From Rotaria sordida (lineage: Eukaryota; Rotifera; Eurotatoria; Philodinida; Philodinidae), in assembly GCA_905250125.1 (NCBI GenBank), contig CAJNOL010000942.1, positions 28,096 to 92,095 on the forward strand: 64,000 bases of DNA. Reading direction: 5' to 3'. This document shows, one piece after another, positions 1-13,796 of the stretch. The translations under genes were made by a program, and so were the position numbers. The notes beneath the pieces were generated by a model that worked only from the letters and a program-made list of their open reading frames with translations, was not told the origin of the DNA and made no database searches. The number at the start of each line of letters is the position of its first letter. Position 1 is the stretch's first letter.

Positions 1-413
1 TATATATTTAAATTATAATAAAATACTTAGAAAACAAGGCACAAAACGCTTAAGATTAGGCCTTTTCTAATGAGTGATATTTTAATTTTCTTGTTACATT
101 GATTATTTTCCTTTAAAATTAATAAAAAATTTTTAAAAAATTCGTTGTTTTTTGTTAGGTAAAAATCTATATACATCTCGAATGAAAGTTCACTCCTAAT
201 ATCATCTTTATCATATGAACAAATTTCATAAACTTGCCGTTTTTTTGCCGGTCTGGAATTATTTTTTAGACCGGCAGATCACCGGCCGGACCGGTCTAAA
301 AATTTTCGACCGGTTACAACTCTGCTCTTCATAGCGTGTGTGGGATCTAAATTTTCTATCCGTATACTTCAATACTTCTTTTACAAAACGTAGATCAAAG
401 AATGTACTCTTAC
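1..413. other. Intron sequence with a GC-richer degenerate repeat
   Basis: This should be the intron after the SH2 exon of the Src-like gene. Positions about 250-315 repeat the words CCGGTCT and AGACCGG, giving a stem-loop around 250-277 and further GACCGGTC copies. Around 342-395 on the minus strand is a segment (TTGAAGTATA flanked by AAAAG and GGATAG) also seen near 27390, 40150 and 58660. No coding exon is visible here. Confidence 0.5.
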
Positions 414-2291
414 ATGTACACAGGGGCGTCGTAAATTTACACACAAACCATCTGACGTTTTGGAATAATGAGTGACAAGTTCAGGTAATGTAATGAATGT
501 TGTTCGACGTGCTATATAAAATCGACCATCTTCATTTTGACGTATTCGATAATGTTTTACTGAATCATTATCTCGAACTGTTAACGAGAAAAGCAATTTT
601 TATTGTTATAAAACAAAAAGAAGTTTTTTTTTTTTTTATTATTATTAAAAAACTTACTTGATAATGAAAAATCCATTTTTTTTGTTTCACTATCTCGAAT
701 CTAAATAAAATGATATATTAGAAATTTTAATAGAATAATCTACAATCTTTTCATAAAAATTTTCTATCAAAATAACAAACTCATCAAATATAATCAATAA
801 AATAAAATACAAGTGTTGATATTTCTAATCAACAAATCATCAGAGATATATTACAAAACAAGTCTTTTCTACACAAATAGAAATTTATGATATCAATCGC
901 ACTAATGATATTAGATTTCTTAAGAAAATCAACATTAATCTCAATAGATATACCTAAATCCTTTTAGGATTTCTATTATAAGACAAATTGGAATTGTACT
1001 ATGTCTTTCGAACCACGGATAGTATTTAAATTTTTGTGAATAGAATAGAAAATCACCTATTTAAAACTTAGACTATTCTCGTATACTGCCGATGTCATCA
1101 CAATTAGTATAAAGGTTTCTGGATTTTTCCAAAAAACAAAACTCTTGACTTTTTCTTTTATGGTAAAATCGAATTTTCTCTATGTTGAAAAAGATTCATT
1201 ATTTTTATGTTTTATTAATCATTCATTCTGAATGTGTAAATTGTATATACTATGTATCTGAACAAGTTTCAGATTAATCTATTCTCAAATAAATTATTCT
1301 TAGGCAAACAATGAAATAGATTTTATTTTAAAAAAAGAAACTATTTCAATCATGTGAATATTTACATCTATTCAATTCGATAACTATTCATATGATTATA
1401 TATATCTTAAAATAAATATATTCAATAAAGAATATTTTACATACAAGAAAACTTCCATGTTCATTAACATCTGACATAAGTTGTTTTTCAGCATCAATTC
1501 GACGTATGGATTTAAAATACCATCTAATAATAGAGAAATAACTTTGTAAAAAAGAAAAAAAAAATTTTTTTTTTCAATATTTACGGTTCTGATTCTAAAC
1601 TATCTCGTTTTGCAACATAATTCGAAGGTATCCAACCTTCTTGTCCATTTTCATTTTTAGCTTTCCACCATGCGGTATTTTTTCGATAAGTTATTTCTAA
1701 TAAATCACTTTTTCTTATTGTTAAATCATCATTTGTTCTTGCATCATAATCAAATAATGCTACATATTGAAAACGATTATTATTATTATTATTATTATCA
1801 TTAATTGGTTTTAAAACAGTTGCTGAAGTTGTTGATGATGATGCACTTGAAACACCTGATGATGATGGTGTTCCAATAGTTGTATTATTTTGATTATTTA
1901 TTGTACATTGTATTGATGATGGTGAAACAATTGATTGTTGTCGTGGAATGAGATTCAATGATAAATCAGGCACTTGGTTTTGCTGCATTTTGGACGAATT
2001 TGAACGACCAAAATTTATGCAGTTTCCCATACCTCGCTAAATTACATATAAATTAAATATTTAGTTTTTTTTTTAAGCAAAAAAAGTAAAGAACATTGTG
2101 TTTTTTGGAAGAAAACAAAAAAATGTATAATTCATTGATCTTACATTCTGTTGTTCAGTTTTATAACGTACATTTCGCTGTGCTTGTTCAACTAATAATT
2201 GTGTATTAATAAATTGAAAAAAATCATTCCTTCTTGATTTTAATCCATTTTGCAGCCATTGCTGCACATATGGTTTATAAGGTTCAGCCAT
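414..2291 (-). CDS. Src-family tyrosine kinase, N-terminal half (SH3 + SH2), partial
   Basis: Non-receptor tyrosine kinase of the Src family, expected to act at the inner plasma membrane. Coding exons on the minus strand: 2145-2291 (optional first exon), 1585-2036, 1445-1523, 658-700, 414-577. All junctions are GT-AG and keep frame. The second exon holds the classical start (2028-2030) with MGNC, a myristoylation/palmitoylation signal. A Ser/Thr/Asn-rich unique region follows, then SH3 (FDYDAR, AWWKAK, GWIPSNYV). The next exons give SH2, starting at PWYFKSI and continuing with FLIRDSE (the FLVRES phosphotyrosine-binding motif), HYRIRQ and DGLCVNLRRPC. The last segment resembles the Src42A/FRK branch. 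The SH2-kinase linker and kinase domain are missing because the gene runs off the left edge. Family assignment is firm; the subfamily is inference. Confidence 0.9.
2145..2291 (-). CDS. Alternative 5' coding exon of the Src-like gene
   Basis: A 147-nt open exon starts with ATG at 2289-2291 (MAEPYKPYVQQW...) and ends at a GTAAGA donor (2139-2144). The next acceptor TAG lies at 2037-2039, followed by six bases (Arg-Gly) and then the ATG of MGNC. Exon length is 49 codons, so the join is in phase 0 and adds 51 residues before MGNC. I see no recognised domain in it. It could be a true first exon, an alternative-promoter exon, or an exon belonging to another transcript. The acceptor six bases before MGNC could also serve as a spliced-leader site. 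Confidence 0.55.
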
Positions 2292-5200
2292 TTGATTTTT
2301 TTTTATATTTATTCAATTCTCATTTTTCTTTGTTACGATGCAAACAAACATACAATGTGTATTCTTCAAGTGTACATGCAAATCAAATTTCTATGTGTTC
2401 AGTTTATAACCTCACACAGATCGAAAAGTCAAAAAGAGAAAAAAAAGAAGGAATGATTTTTCTTTTCTTTTTTTCATTTCTTTTCTTTTTGTGTGTGTGT
2501 GTGTATAGATCATGTAGTTTTTTTGATTCATTAAGTACTTATCAGCGTAAAAAAAAATTTATTTACCTGTTTATTTTCTTTTTCGAAGCATGAAATGATC
2601 TAAAAATAATTAATGAATATCTTTCATCAATTTGAGAATATTTTCAGATTTTGATGAAAGATCTTCTTCATTATTGAAGATCTAAAACAATATATTTTTC
2701 TTTCATTTAGTTCATATATTTATTTATATGAAAATTTTATGTTCTATAGAACTTTTATACTTAGTAGTGGATGTGTAAAACATTTTCGAACTGATTTTTT
2801 TTTTTACTGTCTATATGATGATAAAAACAAAGAAATGAAATTTTAGACATTTGAACAACAGTTGTTATTAGTATGTGATGAAAAAAAAGAGAGTATAAGG
2901 TTTGAAAAAGAAAAGAAAAATTTGAAAATTGATATCATTTTTATGGACAAATGATATGACACACTGATTTTTGGTTCTAAGCAGGTAAATATGTGTTTGA
3001 AAGAAAAAAGAAAAATGAGCTCTGTTGAAGATGAATAAAAATGAGAATAATAATGTATATTGTTTGAGCAGTAAAACATTGACCTTCGTGTCTTATATAT
3101 TGTCAATACTATGGATTGGATAGCAAATGTTAAACAACATCGAAAGGTAAGAAACAATAGACAAGTATTAAAAACAATAAATTATTGACCTCGAATATTA
3201 TCTGTAAGAAAGTTTGTTTTTTTTTTTTTTTATTGAGACAAGACAGTATAATTAGTAATCTAAATAAGAAATTTACAATTCTAGCTAATTAAGAAGAAAA
3301 AAAAATATTGTCTAGCACTGTAGGATGATCGATCAGAACGTTTGAAGAAATATACTCATAGAGCTCATGAAAAGACGATGATAATGATGATGATGGTGAT
3401 GACACATACTCAGCAATTGCACTTATTGTTGTGATTTTTTTCTATTGGTTGTAAATTACAAGTAATATTTTCGACGCTAAATGCAGATGTCGCTAATCAA
3501 TGGGAAGAAAATATTCACTATTCTTTTTGATTATGACACAATACACGAGTTTCAAAGTCTTTTTTTTAATTCAAACTGAACGCTATTCATAAACTCAATT
3601 AAATGAAATACGCGCGTCGAACAAAATTTGAAGTTTGTATAGCAGAAGGTCAGCTTGTTCGATCTTTGATTTTATGTTTTATATATGATTTCATATATTT
3701 AACATGTGGATCCAGCACGAACGTGCATGCTATATTGGAGAGGTGACATGTAAATTTTTTTACTTGAAAGTGAGTTTTCGATCATACATCTATGTCGTTC
3801 AACATATTCTTATTTTTCCCAGCTTATATTAAATAAAAGTTTGAGTTTATTTTATTTGTTGAGATTTCAAAAACGCTTTTTTTGATATTATCGATTTCGT
3901 AAAATTCAAATCTCTCTTTAAAACACAAAATTTGGTATAACGTTTATGATAAATATATATCGTCAAGGCATTAAATTCATCGCAAATAGAATAACATTGT
4001 GCGGTATACAGTTGGGCCCTAAAATTAATTCAATTTATTTTTAGTTGTTTCGATCAAGATTCAATCCAAAGATCTATAAACATACAAATTAAGATTCTAA
4101 ACAAGTACTTTGTTCGAAAATAATAAGTAGTATCACATATAAACATAATATTTACTTGAAAAAAAGATTTTTTTTCAAAAAAATGTTGAAAGCACTACCA
4201 TATATTATTTACTATTCATGTATGTCATATCTTCATATTCATGGTATGAATTACCATTAAGAAAAAGATGATCATAAGAAAATGAACTGTTAACAATGGA
4301 TATGTAGAATGAAGAATGATTAGTATATGTTGAACAAAATTGTTGCAATGATTGAATTAATGCCTAAGTTGCATCAAATTCAGATAGTGCATAATAATTG
4401 ATATTCCTCGGCCCGAGAAACGTTTCAGGCTCATATAGCTACTAAATACTATAGGCTACATTTAATAATGATGTATTCATTGGTGTTCTAACAATATTTT
4501 CTGCTATGGATTCTATAGAAAGTATTTCGATTAAATTTGGACATGAGGATTGATTAAAAATATTCTAATGCTATATTTGATTGTAATATCCACGTGAATT
4601 GTAGTCCATGAATATTAAAATCAAGCGCATATTTTTATAACTAATGGTGTGTAGTTAGTTTCTGCTCATAATAGTACAATTTGTGTTGAACTGCTAGATA
4701 AAAGATCTGTTAATTCACCTCGAATATTGAATGTCGCAATATCTAATACTACTCCAGATTGAGAAATTCGACCATTGAATCTTGCCGGATTCGATCAGAC
4801 TCAATGTCGGAAATAGTCCTGTTCTATCGAATTGAGCTCAGAATCCAGTGATCTGGAACTCGAAAAACTGTTAACTGAGAAAGGATCTTATCAGATCCGA
4901 TCAGATTTTAATCATTAGGCTTTAGTAGTTGTTCTCTTTCTGATTCACTATCATCTGTTAAATATACAATAAATACTAAGGTTTCTGACATCAATGATAA
5001 AAAATCCATTGTCTGCTCTTCTTATCACCTTATTGAGCAAGCAAACGTGAGAGAAATTCAGATATAGTCATTAAACACAGTGTAAAGATATTAATAATGC
5101 ATAAACTATATCCTTACAGCTATAGAACTTGTATCCCTATACCCTAATAATTATATCCTTATCACTATAGCCTTCAACCGACACTCCTACGGTTACAACC

Positions 5201-8200
5201 TTAGTCCTGTACATCTATGGATTAAGGTAAAAGCTTTCGTACTTGCTAGAAATTCTTTTTTTCCTCTGTTATTATAAACTCTTGAATGTTCTAAATAGAA
5301 TATAAAACATATTGCAGCTAGATGAATAGTACCCTAAATGTTCATAAGCTTAGCACTATCTTGAGGAAAAGCATATAACTCATACTATGGAGAAGATTCT
5401 TTCCACATTACCCGAAAAAAAAATAGTACTGAAGACTCGCATGAAACTATGAAAAAAGAGTGGAAAGGAAGAAAGTGAAATGAGGAAATATTGAAAAAGT
5501 ACAATTGAATTAATTATGTTAAAACGTTAATTAGATATCTGTAGTATGCTTGTTGAACGATGTTCATTTCTAATAGACTATGTGTAAAAGGATGATTATT
5601 ACTGGTCACTGGTCTTTCATTTCGATGAATTTTTTCTAATATTTTCGCATTTTTCAATTTTACTTTGAATTCTCCTTGTTTTTGTGTAATGAGAAAAAAT
5701 TTAAATTAAAAATGTAAGCATGTTGAAAAGAAATGATTGCTATGATATGAAAGACATTCAATTTGTAATGGTACTGAAGCTGGATGAGTTCGAAACTGTG
5801 AAAGATTATAGTGTGTTATTAATAGTGAAGGTCTTTCAAACAATAGCAAATAACTATAGTAAGATGGAAATATAAATTACTGTATTGTTTAATGTTTTGT
5901 ATTTATGATAAAAGCTTACTATACTAGATATTTTCTTATAAATAAGAAATTCTATTCGACCATACAAAAAAGAGCTTCTCTATAGTACCAGCTGTATATC
6001 ATCTCTAGCGATAGGAATAGAGTTTTGCAAATTTAGGATATTATTCATGTGGTTACAAAATATTTTTTGTCTCATTCTGTAAGTAACATGAGAGAACATC
6101 AACCCTCAGTCGAAATCAAAAAGAATAAAGAAAAGAAGCTTAACATATAATTAATAAGCGGTAGAGAAGAACTGTTGCCAAAAAATTTTGCTGCTTCAGA
6201 CGAAACACACAAGTGCAAATAATAGGAGCATACCATAACGAAAAGAGACCACTAATCATTATCTTATATATTGATACAGTCAAAATATTATGATATGGGA
6301 AATTCTTTTTGCCTAAATAACTCTTATTCATGTGCACTGCTCATATCGAAAGTATTTGATGTCTATTTATTACTAATTGAGCGCTCGAGTCATATACTCA
6401 GTTAAATATTTATAATACTAATCTCGTGCAACACTCTAATCGATTTGATGTTTTCATTCTTATTCCAGTAGTAAGATAAATATTAAGTATCAGAAATCAT
6501 CCAGTTTTATTTCGAAAAATAGTGCTTTGATAATCATTTTGTAATAATGTTCCTTTATCCTGCTCATTCATTAGCATGCATGAGCTCATTTTTTTCGTTG
6601 GAATCTAAAAAGTATTCAATTAGAAATAAATTTATGTACAGAACATTTGTTCCACTACAACTCGACGGCTAACTTCTCGAAACTTGATGGAACCGACTGA
6701 CTTTCGACCTGGGAAGTGACTGATTCCTATAGAACCTATGTTGTTAGACACGAAAAAATCCGATAGATGGAACTTCTTTATTCTTATATAATCCGACAAG
6801 TTCCGACACCAGTGATTGATCGGTTTTATCACAAAATCCGGTGTCATCTGAAACCATGAATTCCAACCATTTCTTGATACCAGATGGTCCTGAATCACAT
6901 CGGAAGCGAACAAATCCAAAGATCGAATCTGACCAGTTTCGACTGTATCAATGGATATCAATGAAAACCAGTGAATAGCATCTGAATCCAGAGAAAAGTA
7001 ACCGACCGAATCTGATTAACCATGTGGCAACGAATTAAAATCCCGTCGAACAGGATTCGACATACTCACTTTGGCCTGAGAGATTTCTCTTTGGATGCTA
7101 CTACTTTACGAAACATTGTTTATATCGTGTTGTATATAAAGACATTTCTTTATTTTCTATATTCAAATGATGAAGAAAAAAAAACGGTGATCAATACTAC
7201 TAGAACTACATCTCATGTATAAGTTGTTTTTTATATACATTTTGATATTGGATCTTTTTTTTTGTTTTGGTTGGTTATTTCATAAGAATTTTCCCAGTGG
7301 AATTATTCTTATTTCACAAATAACGTTGTTTTTTTGTTTTATTTGCCAAAAAAAAAGAAAAATTAGACGATAAATGACAAGTGCAATGACCTCGTCGAAA
7401 GATGCACGACGATACAATTTTCTTTGACATCTGCTGTTTATCTTGTTGTTGCAATACTGTCAATGTTTGTTGACATTAGTCAAGCAGTATGATTATCAAC
7501 ATTTCTTCTTAGACATCCAAAATGTTTATTAGTATCATATATTCTATTTTTATTCTTATCAATTTTTACGGTTTTTGTTATGGTTAGTTTACTATCAACA
7601 AAGATAGAAACAGTTTAAATAATTGATTAATTATAGAATGAGACATTTTGATAGACAAGGACATGTACAATACCTGATTTAAACATCCGATAGATCTAAG
7701 AAGTGTAGTTATATCGTAAACGTTTATCAAAACTTAATATTCATTAACATTCACCATGATGATTATTAAATAAGAAAATCTTAACACAAAAAACACTTCT
7801 GTTGTTTTTGTATATTCCTATTAATCATCTAGATATACCTATGATACGTTTCATGTTGTAGAATGACAATCAAAAAAACTCATCTTGAATCAAATCCTAG
7901 AGATTATAATAGTCATTCTTTTGTTTTTCTAATTGTTCATATGAATGGCGATTTTTCTCCAATCATTTTCAAAGATATTTTTACTATCTAATACTACAGT
8001 CGATAATCTTTATTGAATAGATGAAAGTAAAATTACTTGTTATATAAAAACTAGAAAAGATGCTTATTTTTAGCTCTTTCATATTTATTCACTTTAGAAA
8101 ATGGTTTAGTTTATTTCATAGAACTACTTAATGTTATTGCATTAGTTGTTTTTTTATGAACAGAAATTACCAAAAGATGGTTTTATACAAAGATAGAAAT

Positions 8201-9857
8201 TATTAATATAACTTTTCTCTTATAAGATATATATATATATGATGGCATATTGTTGTTTAACAAACATGAAAATATGTTGTATCATTTTAAATTGATTAGA
8301 TTATTTATGATTCTGTAAGACTTTGGTCAATATTAACTTAACATTAGTTTTAAAACAAATTGATTTATCTTTTATAATCCAATAATAAAAATGAAATGAT
8401 GTTTGATCCTATTACACTTGACTAAATTTTTTTTGCTTATTTGATTGATTATATGCATCATTCTTCTATATATATATCTTGTAGTTTGTTCGACAGATTT
8501 TGCAATCATACTTGAGTTTATGCATTTGTTCTTTGTGTGGAGGTTTACATTTTATGCTTATAATTCATTGTAGAAATATTTTTTTTTTTTTATTGAATGT
8601 TTTCATTCTAATACATAAAAATTCGATTATATGACTTGCAAATATTCTTTCTATGATATAGCAGAAGATCAAATAATAAAAATTAGTTTAATTCAATCCC
8701 TGAAGATGTCTAATTATTTAATATAACTACTTCTATTATATTGTCTTTTCTTTTTTTTTTTTTGTACGAACGATTGTTTACTATTTCTTTTATAGTTAGT
8801 TCACTAAATAAAATACGTCTAGAATTCAGACAATAAATTGAATATATGAAATGATATTATCATGTTCGCAAATGAAAGCTTTTAGTTGGAAGTATATTTT
8901 CAAGAAATAAAAAAAATGAGTATCTCTGGTCTATTTGTAATTTTATTAATTGGACTGATTTGTTTTTCTCGATGATATGAAATTTTTAGCATATATATAT
9001 ATATACTATCGTAGAAATCTAAGTCAGTAAAATTAGACCGATCTCGATCGTTTGAGTTGAAGAAGAATTACAATGTATAATAACTTTTCTTGTTAAGAGT
9101 TCTAGAATTCAAGAAGAGGAAAAGTTTATGGCTCAGCGAACCTATCATCATATAGTCCTACATCGTGATAATGTAATCTTTAAATTTCATCTAAATATTC
9201 AAAAGTTATAATTATTTCTTGATGAATAAAAACTTCAAAAAAATTCTCTATCATCAAGAAAAGAAAATCAATCCGATCGATTAAAACAGACTAGAGATAT
9301 TGAAGTCTTTTTATCGTCTAGTTATTTATGTCCCATCATGTATAGTATTACAAGTGTAATATCGTGAGAAAAAAAAAAAAAGAAGATTTCCAAAGAAAAT
9401 AATAAATAATCTTATCTAGAAATTCGAGTAAAATGGGCAATTTATTGTATCGAAAAAAAAAACACACAAAAAACTTTGACATCGTTCACCAATTAATATA
9501 TGAAATAGTGAACATAGAACATATTCTGTATAAATTACTCATGCTAAATGAAATAAAACAATCCGTTCATTATGCAGAAAATGAACAATACTAATCATCA
9601 ATAAGATAATCTTCTCCTTTTTTTTTTTTCGACACAGCAAAATACAAAAATCAGTAAAGCAAAAAAGAAAGAGAAAAAGAACGAAACGTATGGCAAAGTA
9701 TAACACTGTTCGACGTAAAGCCCTACTATACGACGTTCTCGCATAGGTAATATAATGAATGATGATAAAAAAAGAAAAGAAAAGAAAAGAAACAAAAAGA
9801 GGATCAATCTAACTTATAATACACACGCACAAATACAGCAAATGATGACTAGGTGTT
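2292..9857. other. Long non-coding interval between the Src-like and small heat-shock genes
   Basis: I find no gene in these 7.5 kb. The open frames present (for example 2234-2593, 2843-3157, 6140-6337, 6632-6961) lack recognisable domains or coding bias. The interval holds poly-A/T runs, TA microsatellites (near 8227 and 8990), a GAT-rich patch near 3370, and two less AT-rich islands (about 4750-4900 and 6640-7070) that reuse words such as GATTCGA and CCGACT, possibly decayed repeats. Part could be 5' UTR or promoter of the Src-like gene. Confidence 0.5.
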
Positions 9858-11688
9858 CTATTGCGTAATTTTAATTTGACGGTTGAATGCAGGTACACGA
9901 TCATGTGGTATTGGTACTTCAACAGTAAGTGTTGAATCCTCACTCATTTTAGCACGTAAATTATTCACATCAACCCATTCTGGTAAAACATATTCACGCA
10001 TATATTCACGATTAATTTGATTACCACGTGTATTATCAATATGAACAGCTTGAACTAAATAAATATATCAAAATAGATTTATAAAGAAAAATAAAAATCA
10101 ATAAATATATATATACCTTTTAAAACATTATCATTAACTTTAACACTAACATCATCAGGTTTATAACCACTTAAATCAAATGTAAGTTTAAGTTGTTTAT
10201 CACCTACTGTATATGAATCATTTGTACCAATATTTGTTGGTAAATTAAATTGTTGTGATTGATATGTTGGTGTTAATGGTGGACGAATATCACGTACAGG
10301 TATTTGTATTGTTAGAATACCATCAGCACTTAATGTATTTGTTAATTTTTTTGCTTCAGCACCATCAGGTAAACCTATACAACAACAAAAAAAAACAAAC
10401 ATTTATTTTGTTTTTTTTCGAATAAACAAAAAAATAAATAAATAAATAAATAAATAATTTTTTTTTACCAATTTCACGTTTAAATTCTCGATGAGCTGTT
10501 CCACGTCCATCACGTTCTTGTCTTAAAGCACTTACTTTTAACATTGTATCATTAACTTGTATTGCAATATCTTCAGGTGCAAATTCACTTAAATTAAATT
10601 TATATGTAACAATCTTTGTTCCATCATTACGATCACTATTAGAAAATTCTGGTCGTGATGTAATTGTTGAAAATGTAACAGGAGTTGGATTATTACTACT
10701 ACTACTACCACCACCACCACCCATAAGTGTTGATGTTGAACTTGTTGATGAATATTGATCACGTAATGGACTATTACGATGAAAATTATTTGATCCAAGA
10801 CTACTACTACTTTCTTGTCGAAATGTTGATGATGATGATGATGAATATGGATTTGATGGATTATTACCAATAACAATATTTGTTGGTTGACGTCCAGCAT
10901 TAAATGTTGTATCAACAATACGACCTGGACTTGATTGACGAAATGTACTTGCTGATGATGATGTTATAGGTGATAAACCTGAATCATTATAAACACGATC
11001 CATAAGTACAGGTGCTTCCATTGTAAGTTGACCATCATCAGATAAATATGATTGTAATGTTTTAACATCAACAAATTCTGGTAATGTTAATTCACGATTA
11101 AATTGTTTTGATTCAGTTGCATTACCAACTTTAACTTGACGATCACCTTTAACAATTAACATACGACCATCAACTTTAACATTAAGTTCTTCTGGACGAA
11201 ATTCACCTGTAAAAATTAAATAATTATTTTTTTTTATTTTTTTATTTTTTTTTTGTTTTTATTCTCTTACCAATATCAAATTGAACTTTATATTTTTTTC
11301 GTCCATCATTATCTTCTTCAATAAATGCACGTTGACCTGATGTATTTTGTGTTGAACCTAAACCTGATGCTGATCCTCGAAATGTTGGCCAATCAACTCC
11401 ACCAAATTCAGGAAAATCAGGAAAATCAACACGCATTCGTGGTTTTGAATGAACTAATGATGTTGATGGAAATGAACCTGGTTCAGTTCTTGATTCATTA
11501 AAAAATTTTTCTCGCCATCGTCGACATTCTTCTTCAAAATCACGCATACGTGTACTCATTCGATCATGTATATCATTTGATGGTCCTTCTGATGAACGAA
11601 AACGTATATACCGTTGATCATCACTTGGATTTACCGTTACGGGTATAACAGTACGTGGATGATGTTGATAATGATGATCGTTGCTCAT
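9858..11688 (-). CDS. Small heat-shock protein with three alpha-crystallin domains
   Basis: Predicted ATP-independent holdase chaperone of the Hsp20/alpha-crystallin family. Four exons: 11271-11688, 10469-11206, 10117-10374, 9858-10054. All joins are GT-AG and in frame, giving 536 residues from the ATG at 11686-11688 to TAG at 9858-9860. Three alpha-crystallin domains (ACDs) are visible: about residues 131-207 (KKYKVQFDIGEFRPEEL, LTLPEFVDV), 338-414 (KIVTYKFNLSEFAPEDI, GILTIQIPV) and 447-525 (LKLTFDLSGYKPDDV, YVLPEWVDV, LTVEVPI). A Ser/Gly-rich linker of about 130 residues separates the first two. Typical family members have one ACD and 150-250 residues; two-ACD proteins are known from flatworms. 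The N-terminal ~130 residues are Arg/Glu-rich with an aromatic Pro-rich stretch, as usual for the family. Family call is certain; exact orthology is not. Confidence 0.93.
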
Positions 11689-13796
11689 TTTTGTTTTGTT
11701 CTATGTCAATCTTGTATCACCGATTTATTTATGTTGAATATGAATGTGTTCACATATATTGAATACAATTCAAATCGATCACATCAATCAATGATGAAAC
11801 TATAGCGAGAGACAGAGAGAAAGAGAGAAAACGAGTATCTAAAATTGATGAACATATGAACATGTAGATATATATGTCTATAGAAGGCGTATTTAGATCG
11901 AGAAAAAGAGTGAGAGATAAAGGAATATAGAAATAACCATATCGTCGAGTCTGTTTATACCAACAACAAATTTTCTGCTGATGCCGTCGCCACTCTCTTT
12001 TCTTTGGTGGGGAGAACCACCCTTTCGCCTTTTCTTTCTCTACTAAAAACGCACTGATAACATATGTATAATCGACCCGTACCAACGTCAGTCGCTCCTA
12101 CTTCTTCGTCTTCGTTGTATTTTTTGGCTGGCTCGCACATATACCGTGTATGTTTAGTTATTTCCTTTTCTCTTCCCATTGCTCCTCATCTCTTTTTTTT
12201 TTCTATCATCGATACAAACTCATACGGTCGAATATGACTACGAACGACAACGATGTATATATATATATACATATATATCTATGCATATATGTGGCAGTCC
12301 ATTTTCTGGTCGATTTTCTTTCTCGCTTCCTTCATCTGCTTCGTTTTTTTTTCCTCCTTCTTTACTATCTCACAAAATACATCTACATACAAAAGAAACG
12401 GATAAAAGAAAAGAATCGACTTTGCGTCGGAAATAGTTTACATGATTTCTCTTTCTTTCTTTCTTTCTTTTTCTTTCTCTCAATCCGTATTTGTATTCAA
12501 ACCATACAGTTGCAAGACGAAGAAGAAAAAAAAAAAAAAGAAAGCATTACTCTATTATAACAAATACTAATTCTGATAATCTATGACAGGTATAGACCAT
12601 AGTCATTGGGCATATCAGGACATAATCATACATTAACAATTGCTATGTCAACAAACAATAGAACTGCTAGGAAACGTCGATTTAACCATAGAAAAACAGA
12701 AATAGAACACACAGGAATAAGAGGTCATCACTTTTTTTTTCTCAGAACAATAATAGAAAAGAATATAACAGGATGTGAATAGTAATCATTACTGGGTTAA
12801 ATATTTGATTTAATACAATAATACTAATCGGAATATTACATCATTGTTATTCATCAATATTCACTCAGGTTCTTACTTCATCATTCAATATGATAAAATA
12901 TGTAATAACATATCAAATCACCTTTATATAAAAAAAAGAAAGTGCAAAGTTTGGCTTGTGTGAACCTTTCTCAATAAATAAATACATACATATATATACA
13001 TAACTCTTTTCGCTCGGTGTTGTTTTTTGTTATGATGAATGCATCTATAAAAGGATTAGTACTTCTAACTATATATATACTAAAGTACATACTACACAAC
13101 AGGATAGTCAAATATGGATTAAATTTATTTTGTTCCATATTTACTGAAATTTAAGCTGCTGCTGCTGTACTATGATCATTATCTTATTTCATCTTTGCAT
13201 TACATATATATATATATATATTGAATAAAAACTGAAGGTTTCTTATGTGCACACGTTTATTATGTGAGTAAATGTGAAGGCCAACCAAAAAAAAAAAAAA
13301 GGCAAGAATGAATGCGGAAAATTTTTGACATTTTACAATGAAACTAGATTCAAATAATAAAAAAAAAAAAAAAAAGAATAAGGTTAAAAATAAATGAACA
13401 ATTTTTGATACATGATAGTATTATACACACACACACTTGACTGACAATGATATTCTTATGTCAATTACTTTTTCTTTTCTTTTTTTTGTTTCGTTCCTGA
13501 AGAAGAAGATCAATGAGTACAAAAACATTTTATTGAATCATAACAAAATATCTTTTTCTATATCTTATACATTTATTTCTATAAAAAAAGATGAAATACA
13601 AAAATACCATTATTTTATCGTGTTGTCATTTTCTATTCTATCCTCATTTATAATTGTGTTATTTGTTGTTGTCATGCTGAGATTTAGCATAAGAAAAAAA
13701 CACAGATGAGACAGTAATAGAGTTTCTTCTACCATCAGCTATTAGAATCGTTTTTTTTTTGATGATTGAGTTGTTGTCAACGAGAGACAAAAATAT
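11689..13796. other. Low-complexity upstream region of the heat-shock gene
   Basis: This holds the likely promoter of the heat-shock gene just above 11688, followed by CT-rich tracts (about 12000-12540), TA microsatellites (12257-12285, 13205-13221) and A-runs. I could not point to a convincing heat-shock element. Open frames here, such as 12150-12560 and 13437-13709, consist of Phe/Leu/Ser-rich low-complexity translation and are not credible genes. Confidence 0.45.

Noticed and set aside
6632-6961. Minus-strand 109-codon open frame in the large non-coding interval
   Set aside because: No recognisable motif, no supporting splice sites, and it overlaps degenerate repeat words.
11689-12200. 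Heat-shock elements upstream of the three-domain chaperone gene
   Set aside because: GAA/TTC words occur but I could not find three properly spaced alternating units.
12150-12560. Plus-strand open frame of 136 codons
   Set aside because: Phe/Leu/Ser/Tyr-rich translation of CT-rich low-complexity DNA with no splice support.
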